In this document: positions 9,956-20,595 of the stretch, one piece after another
How the letters are laid out: each line of letters starts with the position of its first letter
How positions within the stretch are numbered: position 1 is the first letter of the stretch
Origin: Gracilariopsis chorda
Taxonomy: Eukaryota; Rhodophyta; Florideophyceae; Gracilariales; Gracilariaceae
Assembly (NCBI GenBank): GCA_003194525.1
Contig: NBIV01000254.1
Coordinates: forward strand, 1-64,000
Length of the DNA: 64,000 bases
Direction of reading: 5' to 3'
The notes under the pieces: generated by a model
The model's input: the letters and a program-made list of their open reading frames with translations, nothing else
Databases searched by the model: none
What the model was told of the DNA's origin: nothing
Position numbers and translations under genes: made by a program

Positions 9956-10489
9956 CGCGCACTGAGCGCTCCCCTTTCTTTTGCTTTAGTTACTCTACAA
10001 ATGAAACATTGCTTGACATAACTATACAAGCATTTAATTCCCGGCACGTCTATAATTTTCTACACCATAGAGCATTACGCAGTGATTTCTTAACCAACGC
10101 TTTACGTAACCATGCTCTACACGACGATGCCAGGCGCGACAATGGTAAGAAGAACAAGGCTATGTGTAATGATTCGATGCGTGACGATTCTAGGCACGAC
10201 GATGCTCTACAATGCTGCAGTATACGCGAAGGTTTTACTTCCGCACGGTAGCACAGTTTACTGCATAATTGCCACACGCAGTGCTTCCTTCTACGATGCT
10301 CCGCGCAACCAAGCTATGCTTGACCATGTTCTACATGAAAACATTATGCGACATAGAGGAATGCACGACGATTCTACTTCCGTTTACCCAGCAATGCTCT
10401 ACAGATTCATCTTCAAAGCTCGATACCATAGAAGCCACAATACCTGAGCAGCACGCCATGTTACCCTAAATGAGGTTGTCCACAAAAAT

Positions 10490-10615
10490 GCTCCAGGATA
10501 CTAGACGCCACGATACTGGACGCGACGGTCCTAAGCGCGACGATGCTAGGCGCGACGATACTAGGCACGATTATACTAGGCGTAATGACTAGAAGGGCGA
10601 CGATGCTAGGTGTCA
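10490..10615 (+). repeat. Short-period tandem repeat in copy D
   Basis: Degenerate GACGATGCTAGGCGC-like units of about 15-17 bp, the counterpart of 1,600-1,740 in copy B. Confidence 0.65.
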
Positions 10616-10672
10616 CGGTACACGACTATGCCCTGCACGATGTTGGCATTTTCCTTGCAAATGTTAAAATAT

Positions 10673-10869
10673 ACAGATCTCATCTACACGCCCGAAGCGT
10701 AGCGTGACATAACAGCCTCTGCAGACTGTATGCTGAGGCAGTGGGGCAGTCTGCACGCGGGGCGTGAAACGCCCGCGTGCAAAGCATGCCATTGCCATAC
10801 CAGCATCTATGAACTGCATGCAGCGGTGGTGTGGTGGTCTGCACGCGGGCGTGAAACGCCCGCGGGCAG
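10673..10869 (+). repeat. Two GAA-loop hairpins in copy D
   Basis: This is the counterpart of the 99-bp duplication in copy B. It contains hairpins at 10,751-10,781 and 10,839-10,869 with 13-14-bp G+C-rich stems and a GAA loop. The second has one mismatch. The two are separated by a short segment without an equivalent in B. Confidence 0.7.
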
Positions 10870-10951
10870 AGCACCTATTACCATTGCCTTCGATCATGCG
10901 TTGCATGACGGAGCTGAAAGCGCGCTTTCTATGCACACACCATTTTATTTA

Positions 10952-11183
10952 TTTGGTAAATCAGACCCAGTTCCCAGTACGTGTTTGTTTTCCCCTCAAT
11001 ACCAATAAGGCACAGTTTCAGTCGTATAGTGGTCGCATCAGACTGGATTTGCGTGATGGTTTAACGCATGGCCAGCTGTACGTCGCCTTTTCTCGAACCA
11101 CCAACCCGTCCAACATCGTGGCCTGTCTCCCTGCCGGTAGCACCTCTACCAATAATGTAGTGTACCCCGAAGTTCTTTCGTAG
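10952..11183 (+). pseudogene. Helicase C-terminal remnant of copy D
   Basis: The translation matches the end of the copy C helicase, including GQLYVAFSRTTN and the final 40 or so residues to the stop at 11,181-11,183. The AITTNKAQGQ motif is altered here. The homology begins at the same CAGTTCCCA junction as in copy B, so the deletion that produced the non-autonomous form happened once, before B and D separated. Confidence 0.87.
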
Positions 11184-11373
11184 ACGAACTTGATAGCTTT
11201 AAGTAAACCTCATCTTTTTTCTCTCATTTCTTTTCTTTCTTTTCCCTTCTTACTCCCCAAAATTACTTGCTTTATACGAACAAATTACCCAAAACATGCT
11301 ACCCAAATACTCCTTTCACTCTAATGCTTCTTTTACTCCTTAACACGTGCGAAGCACGCAATGGAGCCACTTG

Positions 11374-13340
11374 TTCACCACTAAACTGGTTGTCGCACAG
11401 TAGGTGCTTGCCACGCCACCTAGTCCTAGAATATCGAGATATTTTATGATTATCAGGGGCTAAGAGCGGGATTCCGCGCATCACTTAGCCGCAGGGGCTC
11501 GGAACTGCTCAGTAAACTGACAGACAGACGGTCATGAACCCATGTTTCTATTCTTCGAGCCTTACTCGAATCTGCGAAACTGGTCTATGACCTTCAGTTC
11601 CATGGGCCAATCCAAGATCAATATTAGGCCTTTTTACCCGTTAAAGCTCGTACTGTTCCATACCAACTACTCGGGATATCTACAGAAGTTTGCAGCCACA
11701 AACGACACCCCTACCTGTGAGGGATATCTGTGTGGATCACGACGAGCTACGAAGTCCTTTCAAAGGGTATACCTGTGATACTGCAGGTCAATTTGGTGGA
11801 GATCATTCGTCAGATGGTGTATCAGGTTATCCTTCGTTGATAACAGTTCCGTTCAAACGATGGTGAGACACTTCTCCAAAATTGCTTAGAGACTGAATGG
11901 TCTTGTACTTCCTTGTTTCTCTGGTTCGACTGGGATGCTGATTTGTGGCTCACGATGCCCATCCATAGTAGTAGAGTTCCCTTTATTCGTCGGTGGATGC
12001 CGACTAATCGCCACCAGGTCGGGAAAGAAATTAAACTTACGGTTGAATTCCAGGCCAAACACCTGAGCACCGACTTTGCCGATGCGGCATCCACGGTAAC
12101 TCGTGGTCATTCCCCGAGCGTTTAGATGCAGATAGTTTCCTCTATGTGTCCTCCGGTTGCGCTGTTGGCACCGACCGGTTTGGATTCGATACCGATATCT
12201 TCGCCTGCTACAATGCCCATCCCGGTTGGTCAGCGCGTTGAAGCGGGAAGGAAGAGTGATCTGCTCGGTATGAGGCCCGAGATTCAGGTAGATTCCAAAG
12301 CCCTCCGCACTCTCTGTGAGACAATCGAGGAACCCGATCCTGATTTGTTTTGCAAGGCCCTTCTTTCCACATGTACCGTAATCTGGCACTTGCACTATAG
12401 CGGAAAGATACTCCGTCGTACTTTACAGTTCCAGATGGAAGTTATAGAGAGCATCCGCACTTCTATCGCTCGAAGCTTGGAATTTTATGGTTATTGCCAT
12501 ATGGAGGGCAGCAAATCTGATGTGGAGATCAGAATGGACGGTCTTGAGACCCATGCCGTAGCTATGGTGCAACGTCTAGCGCCTAAAACTCAATGGCGCA
12601 CGACTGGGTATGCCCCTACTATCCAGGAATTGACCGTGTGGGCGTAAACATATTGTCTTGTCCAAGAGGCCGTTACGAACCTCTACAATGCCAATGTGTC
12701 AGGAGAAAATGGTGGCTGCTGCTGTTTCTGGGCATCCCACATCGTGTGCCGATCCCAGCGCTCTTGGTGCGCCAGAGCTTGTCGCCACTGCGATTCCCGA
12801 GTTTACTGCCTATCAGAATGATCCAATGCTGCAAGCCCTCGCGTCTTGCGCACCCAATATTGTCGTATCGAAGCCCAAGGCCGCCAATTCCGGAGGGTGG
12901 CAGGATGATAGTCTTCCTATCGTACCGCATCGATCCATCCGCATTCAAACTCTTGCCCAGTGTTCGTGGTGGCCATTGTGGGGGCCATTAACGACCGGTG
13001 GGCTTTCCTTTCTCCGATGTGCCATATCTGCTCCCTCGAGTAAACTTGTGATTGCTGCATACTATCACTGCTTTCGGAGTGGTTTGGTTTAGCGAGCAGA
13101 GCCATCAGCATTGCTGGATGTGTGCGCTGACGCTTTGCATGGGATGGTGTTTTATGAGTCGTGGTGCGCACGGTGCCTTCGGTGTTTAGCGAGGACAGCC
13201 AACTGCATGCTTTATTGCGCTTTCCGAACAGTTTGTTACCACCTCGCTCCCGCTCCTTCGTTCGGCCCTCCCCCCTAGCCGTGATTTTCGACAGCGTGCC
13301 CGTTCTGCCGGTTAGGTTAACGGGGGTTGCTCGGTTGGAT
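11374..13340. other. Unrecognised DNA right of the Helitron array
   Basis: No LTR, inverted repeat or known domain is recognisable. The longest plausible reading frame is described separately (12,126-12,647). Base composition and stop density look like old, decayed repeat sequence. The immediate flank of copy D begins T at 11,374, the base expected after a Helitron insertion. Confidence 0.4.
12126..12647 (+). CDS. Hypothetical protein, 173 aa
   Basis: I do not recognise this protein. The frame starts at an ATG and encodes a mixed-composition sequence with an acidic middle (residues 50-75), then a helical-looking segment rich in Ile/Arg/Leu (about 90-120). No signal peptide, zinc finger or catalytic motif is visible. 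It lies between the Helitron array and a decayed gypsy on the other strand. It could be a gag fragment, a relic of a captured gene or chance. Confidence 0.25.
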   Translation: MQIVSSMCPPVALLAPTGLDSIPISSPATMPIPVGQRVEAGRKSDLLGMRPEIQVDSKALRTLCETIEEPDPDLFCKALLSTCTVIWHLHYSGKILRRTLQFQMEVIESIRTSIARSLEFYGYCHMEGSKSDVEIRMDGLETHAVAMVQRLAPKTQWRTTGYAPTIQELTVWA

Positions 13341-13384
13341 GTCTGTTCTTACGATACCAGTAGCGGGAAATGAAATGTTAGGGA

Positions 13385-13470
13385 ATGTGAGCCCGGGGCT
13401 CGTATGTGTAATTGTCAGATTCATATCCGTGCCATGAGACACGGAACCGCATTCCGTTTGCTGTCTATCA
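13385..13470 (-). pseudogene. Chromodomain relic of the gypsy remnant
   Basis: On the - strand the sequence reads FRVSWHGYESDNYTYEP, matching the chromodomain signature (V-x-W-x-GY ... D-x-T-x-EP) found at the end of chromovirus integrases. In intact elements this domain directs integration to modified histones. Its position, downstream of the integrase C-terminus, is as expected. Confidence 0.65.
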
Positions 13471-13639
13471 ATGAATGACTATTCATTCGACGGCATGGGG
13501 TACGGTATTGCGTCCGTTTTGAGTGGTGTGGCGGGCTTGGCCGCGAAGTGACCTTCATGATCAATGTCTTGTGGGGCGGTAAGCCTTATCGTACCGGTTT
13601 CAGTTGTTCGGGAAGTGCAGACTCCTCGGCTGGTGCTCG

Positions 13640-14600
13640 TGTTACTTGTTCAATGTTGAGGGGGTTTTCAATGACGTCTTCTTTTATGATGACGATGTCG
13701 TCCGTAGCGGTTGGGACAAAAAATGCCCGTAAGTTCCCAGAAGAAGTTTCGAACATTTGCCGGTGTATTTCTCAACTTGTTTCTCAGGGGCTGTCTACAT
13801 CCGATCTGATCGGTGAACATAAACTTCATTGCATGGGTTACTCGTAGAGCAATTCCGTACTTCTTTACATAAATCCCTTTCATAACGGTTTTGGGCTTGT
13901 GTAGTTCTCGTCCGGGCGGAGACTAGCGCGTTCCGAAGCAGGGCTAGGACATACCCTTTCATTTGTGCCCTGGGGACGTTCTCGGGCTTGTGTTACGGGA
14001 TTGCGGCTGGTGCTGTCTCGAATTGTGTTCCAAGTGGGTGTCGTCAAAATACCAAATCAAATGGTTTGGGGCCCGTTGTTCTGTTTACCTGCATATTATG
14101 TGCATTTGTCAACGGTTGCACATATTCGTGAGATTTGGTCCGATTCTCAGCCACGTAGTGGCGAAGACGTTCGAAGAACATATTGTTTAACAGTTCCACT
14201 TACGTATTTGTTTTTGGCCGGTAAGCCATAGTAGTGAAAGACTTTATGACAATAATACTGCACCACGCCTCGAAGAATTTCGATTCAAATTGACTCCCGT
14301 TATGGGTCAACAAGTACAATGGTATTCTGTGCGGGTAGATCCAGCTTTCCAAAAATGCCTGGGCTCTAGTTGAGGCCTTAGTAGACTTCAGATGGGCTGC
14401 TCGACAGAACTTTGTAAGCCGACGCGTTTCGACCAAGATATACTAGTGACCCTTTGCAGACTTAGTGTATGGACCAATGCTGTCCATTTTGACGAGTTCC
14501 AACGCTGCTGCGGGAAATGGCTTCAAAAGGTTTTGACAGCGCTCACGCCTCAGTCTTATAGAGACGCAGGTGCTCTCTCAAAGCACTGACGAGCACTTTG
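13640..14600 (-). pseudogene. Gypsy integrase pseudogene
   Basis: The - strand translation has the rve-core pattern: LELVKMDSIGP (first catalytic Asp, about 14,490-14,520), then LLTHNGSQF, where the second Asp is His, then AYRPKTN before the third acidic residue. The following segment (HYVAENRTKSHEYVQPLTNAHN) matches the usual gypsy integrase C-terminal stretch, ending in PFDLVF and an AQNRYERD-like motif. Frameshifts and stops occur throughout, and loss of the second Asp means it could not be active. Confidence 0.75.
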
Positions 14601-15400
14601 AGCTTGCGCACGACGGTCTGTGTGTCCTGCAAAATTCCAGTATCAATAGCGTGCTTTGAAAGTGTGGGTAATTCATTGAACCTGTAAAACTCCTGGCTAA
14701 AACATTCCGTCCGAAGCATTCGTCGATTGACGGAGTTTGGGTGAAATCTTTAAAGGAGGGATATCTCTCGACGACTCACATGGAATTCCGATCAATACTC
14801 AGTTTGTGCGACTCATACCAAAGCTTCATTTCTATCTTCGCTGAACTTTCCATTCCCCGAAACGAGCTCCTAAGGAAAGTATACTGGTTCAAACTGGAAT
14901 GGATCGATGAACCGAAAGTTTTGGCTTTCTGACTGGTATTGAACGGAGTGACTTCATATTTGGTCTTAGCGCTCCATACATCCGGTACCTTATTCAATAT
15001 ACACGAGCGAATGTGAGGTGCAGGCTGGGGCATCCTCTTTCAGACTAACTAAGTTGTAGTATGCTCACCGATTAGATGTTGTTCTCCAAGCCCGAAACTC
15101 CATTAAAATACTTACGCTGACTGAGCAAAGAAATGCGTCGCGATCATTTGGGGACTAGAAAGGTTGCGTCTCTAATATGTCAGAATTCTTTCTTCGGTCT
15201 GAAATGGTCATATGGCTCTCCGATGTCTGCTGGCCGTTGGAGAACCATAATGCCACTTGATGCTGTAGATAGTTCGGGTATCCGAGCTCACCTACGACCT
15301 CCATTGCAAAACGAGCAACCTCAGTGCTCAGACAGACGCCGTACTGTGCTTGCAAACACATATGAAGGCATCACTAGTCCATGATATGAAGATGCCTTAC

Positions 15401-17125
15401 TTACTTGTGAAGGACACAGACGACGACGCTGATTCGGTTTCGGAATAAACATTTGGTGCAGTACTCGCCACTGAAGACGAGGACCATCCATCAGGGTTCG
15501 TTTGTGTCATTCAGTACAGAATCAATGGTCCTAGAGCATCATTTTGACCATTTACCCACATAAATGAGAACCAGGATCAATGGGGGTGATCAAACTCTAT
15601 TTACAAGAAATGAGCCAAATTATATCACCCAATCAGTGGGACAAAGTGCACCAATTCTGCTAACTCACTAGTTATAAACTTGAATTTTGAATTTTGCGCA
15701 CTAAGCAAAACACTCAGCTCATTTCAGGAGACGTACATAGTATTTTGTTCTAAGAAAAGACATTTACTCCCTAAATGGGTTTCGAGGCATCTGAAATGGA
15801 GCTTGATTTCGCGCCATGTGCGAACAGGCACGAGAGACAACGGAAGAAGTGGAAGACGCCGACCATAGGAGACATTCTCGGGAATAATAGTAGTCCCTTT
15901 GGACAGTGCATGGATGTCGTGGATGTCGCCCGGGAGGTAAGGGATGACATCCAGGGGTGTCGGCATCTCTGTTTCTGGCCTACTCTCGAGGTTTTCAGAT
16001 ACAAGTTCCGAGGAGCGTGGTATTACACAGATGGAAAGCTGGCCATACAATTTGCCTTCAATTTTTACTACGAATACAATCCTTTGAAAGCGGCCGCACT
16101 CCGCTTTCAACTCGCACGGCATCCAAAAATTGCAAAAAATGCAATTCTTAGGTCATGGTTGTCCATTTGGAGAACACACGAAGTTCTGCGCGAACAGAAA
16201 CAGAATGTAAGTCCCTTGAGTATTGCACTTCAACTGCACTGCTCAAAGTGCAAGAATTCCTTCTCGTGCTCTATATCTTAGTAGTATTTCAAGGTTCATG
16301 TATTGGACGAAATGATCCAGACAGCACAGAGTAGCAATTTTTTACTGGCGATCACAGATTTATTTTATAAATTATCTCAAAAGGCCCCTTCAAAGAGCAC
16401 TACCATCAGAACAGTGGGGTACGCCTTTTTAATCCATTGGATCTTCACCTATGAACTGCAAATCAATCTCCTGTCAGATGAAGGATCATAATTCTCGTTC
16501 AGTGATACCTGCCGGATATTGAACGTCCAGAACATTTTCAATAGAACGTATCTTTTTCATAGCAAGGGCTTCGCTTCGTAGAACGGTTCAATCGTACATT
16601 ATTGAATAATCTATGGATTACCGTCATGAATAGCCCCACGAAATGGGGCTCACATACGCACGCCGTGAAATACGCGAGAAATACCCAAATATATGCGGTT
16701 ACAGGTCTAACGTCCTTCGAGTTCATGTTAATGAGAACCTTGCCCTCGCGAGCAATAGAATTGCAAAACGTGCCGCACAGATAGCCTTCGTCAAAACATG
16801 ATCAAGAAAAGTGTGAATCACGGTTGCATACCTTTATAACTGTTGTGAAAGAAGCTAGAGCTAAAGCCCAGAAACCCTACAGGCGTGAATCTGCTTCCGG
16901 ATTCTCCGGGTCAATCCTGCATATCTGAGAAAAGTACGTAGATGTGCGTTGGAGTGGCGTCCATACACCTGAGTGATCCACGCAGAGAACATCACGCGTG
17001 GTATGGTACGTAATACTAACCTTCTATTTTCAGAGTGATACACGTGCATCTACATTCACATTTGCTGTATGAATAATTCCGAAATATGAAGGACACTGAC
17101 GTGCAAGCAATTTATATTCCGACAT
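15401..17125. other. Unrecognised interval left of the copia element
   Basis: No domain, LTR or RNA gene is identified. One 168-codon frame (15,775-16,281) stands out and is listed separately. The remainder is A/T-rich with many stops. Confidence 0.35.
15775..16281 (+). CDS. Hypothetical protein, 168 aa
   Basis: I do not recognise the product. The frame begins ATGGGTTTCGAGGCATC and codes for a protein with a basic patch (RHERQRKKWK, residues 19-28) and a segment rich in Phe, Tyr and Trp (about residues 88-115). A Cys pair lies near the C-terminus (HCSKCKNS). Amino-acid composition is more protein-like than the shadow frames on the other strand. It could be an exon, a retroelement fragment or chance; no splice context is evident. 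Confidence 0.3.
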   Translation: MGFEASEMELDFAPCANRHERQRKKWKTPTIGDILGNNSSPFGQCMDVVDVAREVRDDIQGCRHLCFWPTLEVFRYKFRGAWYYTDGKLAIQFAFNFYYEYNPLKAAALRFQLARHPKIAKNAILRSWLSIWRTHEVLREQKQNVSPLSIALQLHCSKCKNSFSCSIS

Positions 17126-17496
17126 TGTCTTGAAATAATACGTTAAAAAAAGGGGCGGCCTGTAGTGGTAGCTAGAGGCGGCCCAAAAAGAATGATTCCT
17201 TTGCTTAGAGAGGTAGAGTTGATGATAATAATGGGTTGGGGAACAGACGAGAGGCGAAGGCCGAGCTCTGTTCCCTCCTTTTATACTCAAAGAGAAAGGC
17301 GCTAGTAGTCTTTCTCGGTAGTTAGAGTCCTAACACGCTCGCATGAATGCGGCATTGTAAGCGACCATCACACCATCCTCGAGGATGGTGAGAAGGTAGG
17401 ACGCTTTCTTACGATCCTCAAGGATGTTAAGATGGTCCATTCCATCTCCTTTTTTCTCAACTTCTGACAAGAACGGTGAGCGGAGCTTTATTCTCA
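17126..17496 (-). repeat. 3' LTR of copia 1
   Basis: This 371-bp LTR begins TGAG and ends GACA when read on the - strand, and matches 23,227-23,597. A TATAAAAGG box lies on the - strand at about 17,275-17,285. A perfect 20-bp palindrome, CACCATCCTCGAGGATGGTG, lies at 17,371-17,390, with a second degenerate version just after it. Confidence 0.9.
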
Positions 17497-17556
17497 TATT
17501 CCCTTCTCTTTACGTATAGCTTACAATTGTCACATAAAAAAACGTGTAAATAGTTA

Positions 17557-17790
17557 TTAAATATCTAAAACGCATTTTGAAGTACTTAATATTTTGTTCA
17601 AAACATCACAGTTCTTAACTTTGGTAAGACAATCGGCGAGATGGTTGACAGAGGTGATATTCCCAACATCAGAAATTTCGTGGTTCGAGTAGGCTTCACG
17701 AACTGCAGAAATATCGATCATTAGTCGCTTTTCAGATGTCGATGAGCTTTTTGTTATTACGTCAAATAAACTTTTTGAGTCAGTAAGCAT
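17557..17790 (-). pseudogene. Copia 1 RNase H, C-terminal part
   Basis: The frame begins LTDSKSLFDVI, carrying the third catalytic Asp of copia RNase H, and continues to the end of Pol (HLADCLTK region). It overlaps the preceding frame by 11 bp, so one frameshift near 17,785 separates it from the rest of Pol. It ends about 60 bp before the 3' LTR. Confidence 0.8.
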
Positions 17791-18784
17791 TGTGACTGGA
17801 ATTTGTTTTCCAATAATTTGACTCTAAGTCATGTTTGATAACATAAGCTATATCCAATGCATCTGCAAATGCGTATAGCTCTCCTCTTAAAACGGATCTG
17901 GTAACGCGCCGGCTTTTTTGACTTGAGAAATGAAGAATATTGCAGTTATGGAACTTGTCCACGAGAATAATAATGAATCCGATCTGGGATGAATTATCTG
18001 CATTGTTGGAAAATGATGAATCGAAATATACCTTGAGGCGGAGTGAATTGATATCAAGTTTCACATATTTCAGATTTACATTTTGACTTTGCTGAATATG
18101 TTCTACGACTTTGTTGATGTTCTTCACATCTTCGCTTGGAAAAGATTGTTTCGTAACCTGAGCAGCCATGTTGACAGCACAGCAAATGTCTGGTCGCGTT
18201 TGAGTCAACCAAGCAAGTTTGTGTCTCAATGAACGGAAATCAGAAAAGTTGCAATCTTTCGGAAGAATTCGCAATCTTTTGGCATAACGTTCCTGACTTA
18301 GTGAAACTCCATTACTGGTTGTGCGTATTCTTACGCCTGCAAATAAAGCGGAATCCATTTCCAAGTCATTTGATTCAAATTTCTGAATTGTGAGGGTTGC
18401 TTGTTGCAGGAATTGATCGGTTCCGCATTGAAGAAGGTCATCTACGTAAACACCCGTTAATCCAGTTAGCTTTGACTTTTCGTGTTTCAAAAATAGTGAC
18501 AAATCTCCTTTTGTCGGTTTCATTCCTAGGTCTTCTTTCAAATGACTCCTTATTGTTCTGTACCAATAGTCTCCATAGTCTGAGAGTCCATAGAGAGGGC
18601 GGAGAACTTCCAAAAACATGTCTGCTGGAAGGTCAAATTCTTTTGGAGGCTTCAAGTATACTTTACGCATGAGTTTCTGTGCGGATTTTAAGTATGCTTG
18701 GCGAACATCTGTGTTCCATACTCTATATCCAAGAATAGCGGCAATGGTAACGAGAATTAGTGTTGAGTATTGTCTTAGATTAGG
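17780..18784 (-). pseudogene. Copia 1 reverse transcriptase and RNase H
   Basis: The translation starts after a TAA (18,785-18,787) and reads through the RT palm, with motif A (WNTDVRQAYL) and the catalytic VYVDD at about 18,434-18,455. RNase H residues follow (VYFDSS, then RGELYAF). The longest ATG-initiated frame is 18,670-17,780 (296 aa). The protein copies element RNA into DNA and removes the RNA strand. The stop and the later frameshift disable it. Confidence 0.88.
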
Positions 18785-19498
18785 TTAATTGTTTACAAGA
18801 AGAGCGTTTTTTGGATCTTTGTGCCCTTGGGCGACAAATTTGGCTTTGAATATTTGTTCATCAGTTTCTGGGTTTATGATGGCGAGCACAAATCTTCCAG
18901 TGAGAATATTGGCGTCTTCTGACACTTTGTCTTGTCTAATGACTTTCCACGTTCCGCGCGATATTAATCCTGCCAGCTCTTTTCGTTTAGCTTCACTGAA
19001 TGCTGGCAGGTTCCGACGGTGATCGGAAGGACCTAACCCTTCACTGATTTGAACATCATAGAGTTCAAAATCACCAGAAAGTATCGGTTGGAGACAAGTA
19101 TGAAGATTGTTCATTATTTCGTCCCGATGGAAGGGTTTGACTTGCGCAATAGAATGTTGGACTGTTTCTCCATTGCGATTAATGAAGACCTGCTCGTCAT
19201 CAATTTTCACAATTCTGAAGGGTCCAGTCCACTTTATTGGCTTCAAGTCCTCCCAATGAACAAGAACTTCTTGTCCTATGTTCAAGGTTGTCGGTGCGGC
19301 AGATGGAATTTGAGCGAAGATTGCACGGCGCAAACGAAGCTCCGAAGTGATGGTTTCCATCTCAGTGCGCGCAATTTGAAGAGCTCTCATTCGCTCTTCA
19401 TGATTTGGAAGTTCTGTGCTAAAGGGCGGGAAGCGAGGAAGAACTCCAAATACGAGTAGCGAAGGTACTAGTCCTTTAGGATTCATTGTATCGGTCAT
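18785..19498 (-). pseudogene. Copia 1 integrase C-terminus and RT N-terminus
   Basis: This 237-codon open stretch lies in the same frame as the integrase upstream and the RT downstream. It includes an SH3-like integrase C-terminal segment (VLVHWEDLKPIKWTGPFRI) and the start of the copia RT (GTWKVI ... RFVLAI ... KAKFVAQGHKD). One in-frame stop at about 19,550 and one at 18,785 bound it, so Pol was a single long frame. Confidence 0.85.
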
Positions 19499-19549
19499 AG
19501 CCTTGACAGCAAGTCGAAGGGCTAAGGCGATGGGGACATCGGGCTCGCT

Positions 19550-20230
19550 TTATCGAATCTTTTTGTAGATACGACGTAAGGGTTCATGGTACCGTTCACC
19601 GGTTTCAAGGGAATTATGAATTTCAACGCCTGAGAACTGTAAGGTGATTCCAGCCTTGCTTTTCAGTTCTTTACATCGAGCAGATGTGAATTTTCTGGCT
19701 TTATCCAGTCTCATCTTGTCTGGATAGCCGGTGTATAACGTGGCCCAACAACCGATAAATGCGTACCAGATTGCTTCAGTGGTCTGACTCTTGAGGAAAA
19801 CTGCAGAGCTGAAGTGCGTTTGTGTGTCAACAACGTGTAGAACTGGCATTTTGTCCAAGAACATAAGATCCAAAGCAATTTCACTGTTGAATATTATTTT
19901 GTCTGGAGTGGATACTTGGAAGGACTGTGGCCGGGGTGTAAAACGTTGGACCATGGCACATGATTTTGAGATATGCTCGATGAGTTTCCTGGTCTCAACC
20001 GTGGCATGTTCTGGCTTTGCTCGGGAGATCAAGTTGAAAAGCTTGTTTGCGCTCGGATGGTAGAAGTGCATATGCATTTTTCGGAGCTCACTTTTTGTGT
20101 AAAGAATCTCAGAGAAGTCCCATTCTAAGTACATATTACCGAATTTCCGCGTGATTGGTATCGACCAATTGAACTTCTTGCCGAATAACATGTTGTCGAC
20201 GTTGTCAGGTACAAGAGCGTGTAAGTCCAA
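19550..20230 (-). pseudogene. Copia 1 integrase
   Basis: This 226-codon frame covers the zinc-binding segment (MHMHFYHP with histidines, then SKSCAMV, where the second Cys of the pair is not in the usual place) and the catalytic core. The core includes LDLMFLDKMP with the first Asp, and a D...E region ending SLETGERYHEPLRRIY, a pattern typical of one copia branch. It ends at a stop about 50 bp before the next stretch of the same frame. Confidence 0.85.
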
Positions 20231-20394
20231 GATATCGAGGTCAATAAGAAAAGGTACAGAGGCGTCGACGACGTCAATCTCAAGTGGAAGAAAATTGTTG
20301 CCAGGGATTGGAATGCGTACTTGCGTGATTCCACGGCTGAATTATATGCTATCTCCAAATCTAACAGCTTTGTTGGAGTGATTTAGCTTAAATG

Positions 20395-20595
20395 GAATGC
20401 CTACAAGTTAACAGTACGCTTGGGCTTGTTTTTGTTCTACTACAGTTTGTTGCGCGCCAGAATCCAGACATGTGCTTTGAAATTAGCGTCGGTTTCTCTC
20501 GAATGAGCTTGTCTTCACGTTTTGAATACCAACAAGGTTCCAACGAGGTGTTCTTGAACTGTATCGTGCTTGCTTTTGTGTACAAAAACCAATGA
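20395..20595 (-). pseudogene. Copia 1 aspartic protease
   Basis: On the - strand a retropepsin active-site motif, CLDSGAQQTVV, is visible at about 20,435-20,470. It is in a different frame from the upstream gag and the downstream integrase stretch, showing frameshift damage. In intact elements this enzyme cuts the Gag-Pol polyprotein. Confidence 0.65.

Larger units (their letters stand above)
8735..11373 (+). mobile_element. Non-autonomous Helitron, copy D
   Basis: This 2,639-bp element starts TCCCCCTATACTAAAG immediately after the CTTG of copy C. It ends with the hairpin (11,345-11,359, outer base pair lost) and CTTG at 11,370-11,373, followed by T. Its internal plan is that of copy B: subterminal inverted repeat, hairpin minisatellite, about 500 bp of shared unique sequence, short-period repeat, hairpins and helicase tail. 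The minisatellite is longer and the 99-bp duplication differs, so B and D have diverged since their common origin. Confidence 0.85.
13370..15400 (-). mobile_element. Decayed Ty3/gypsy chromovirus remnant (3' half)
   Basis: Read on the - strand, fragments in shifting frames match, in order, the integrase core (about 14,200-14,560), the integrase C-terminal region (about 13,640-14,200) and a chromodomain (about 13,390-13,465). LTRs and gag are not recognisable. Sequence from 14,600 to 15,400 probably holds the RNase H/integrase zinc region but is too decayed to call. The many stops and frameshifts make this one of the oldest insertions in the window. Confidence 0.7.

Noticed and set aside
11886-12395. 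169-codon frame on the - strand
   Set aside because: It overlaps a more protein-like + strand frame, is rich in Arg and Gly without a motif, and looks like a shadow.
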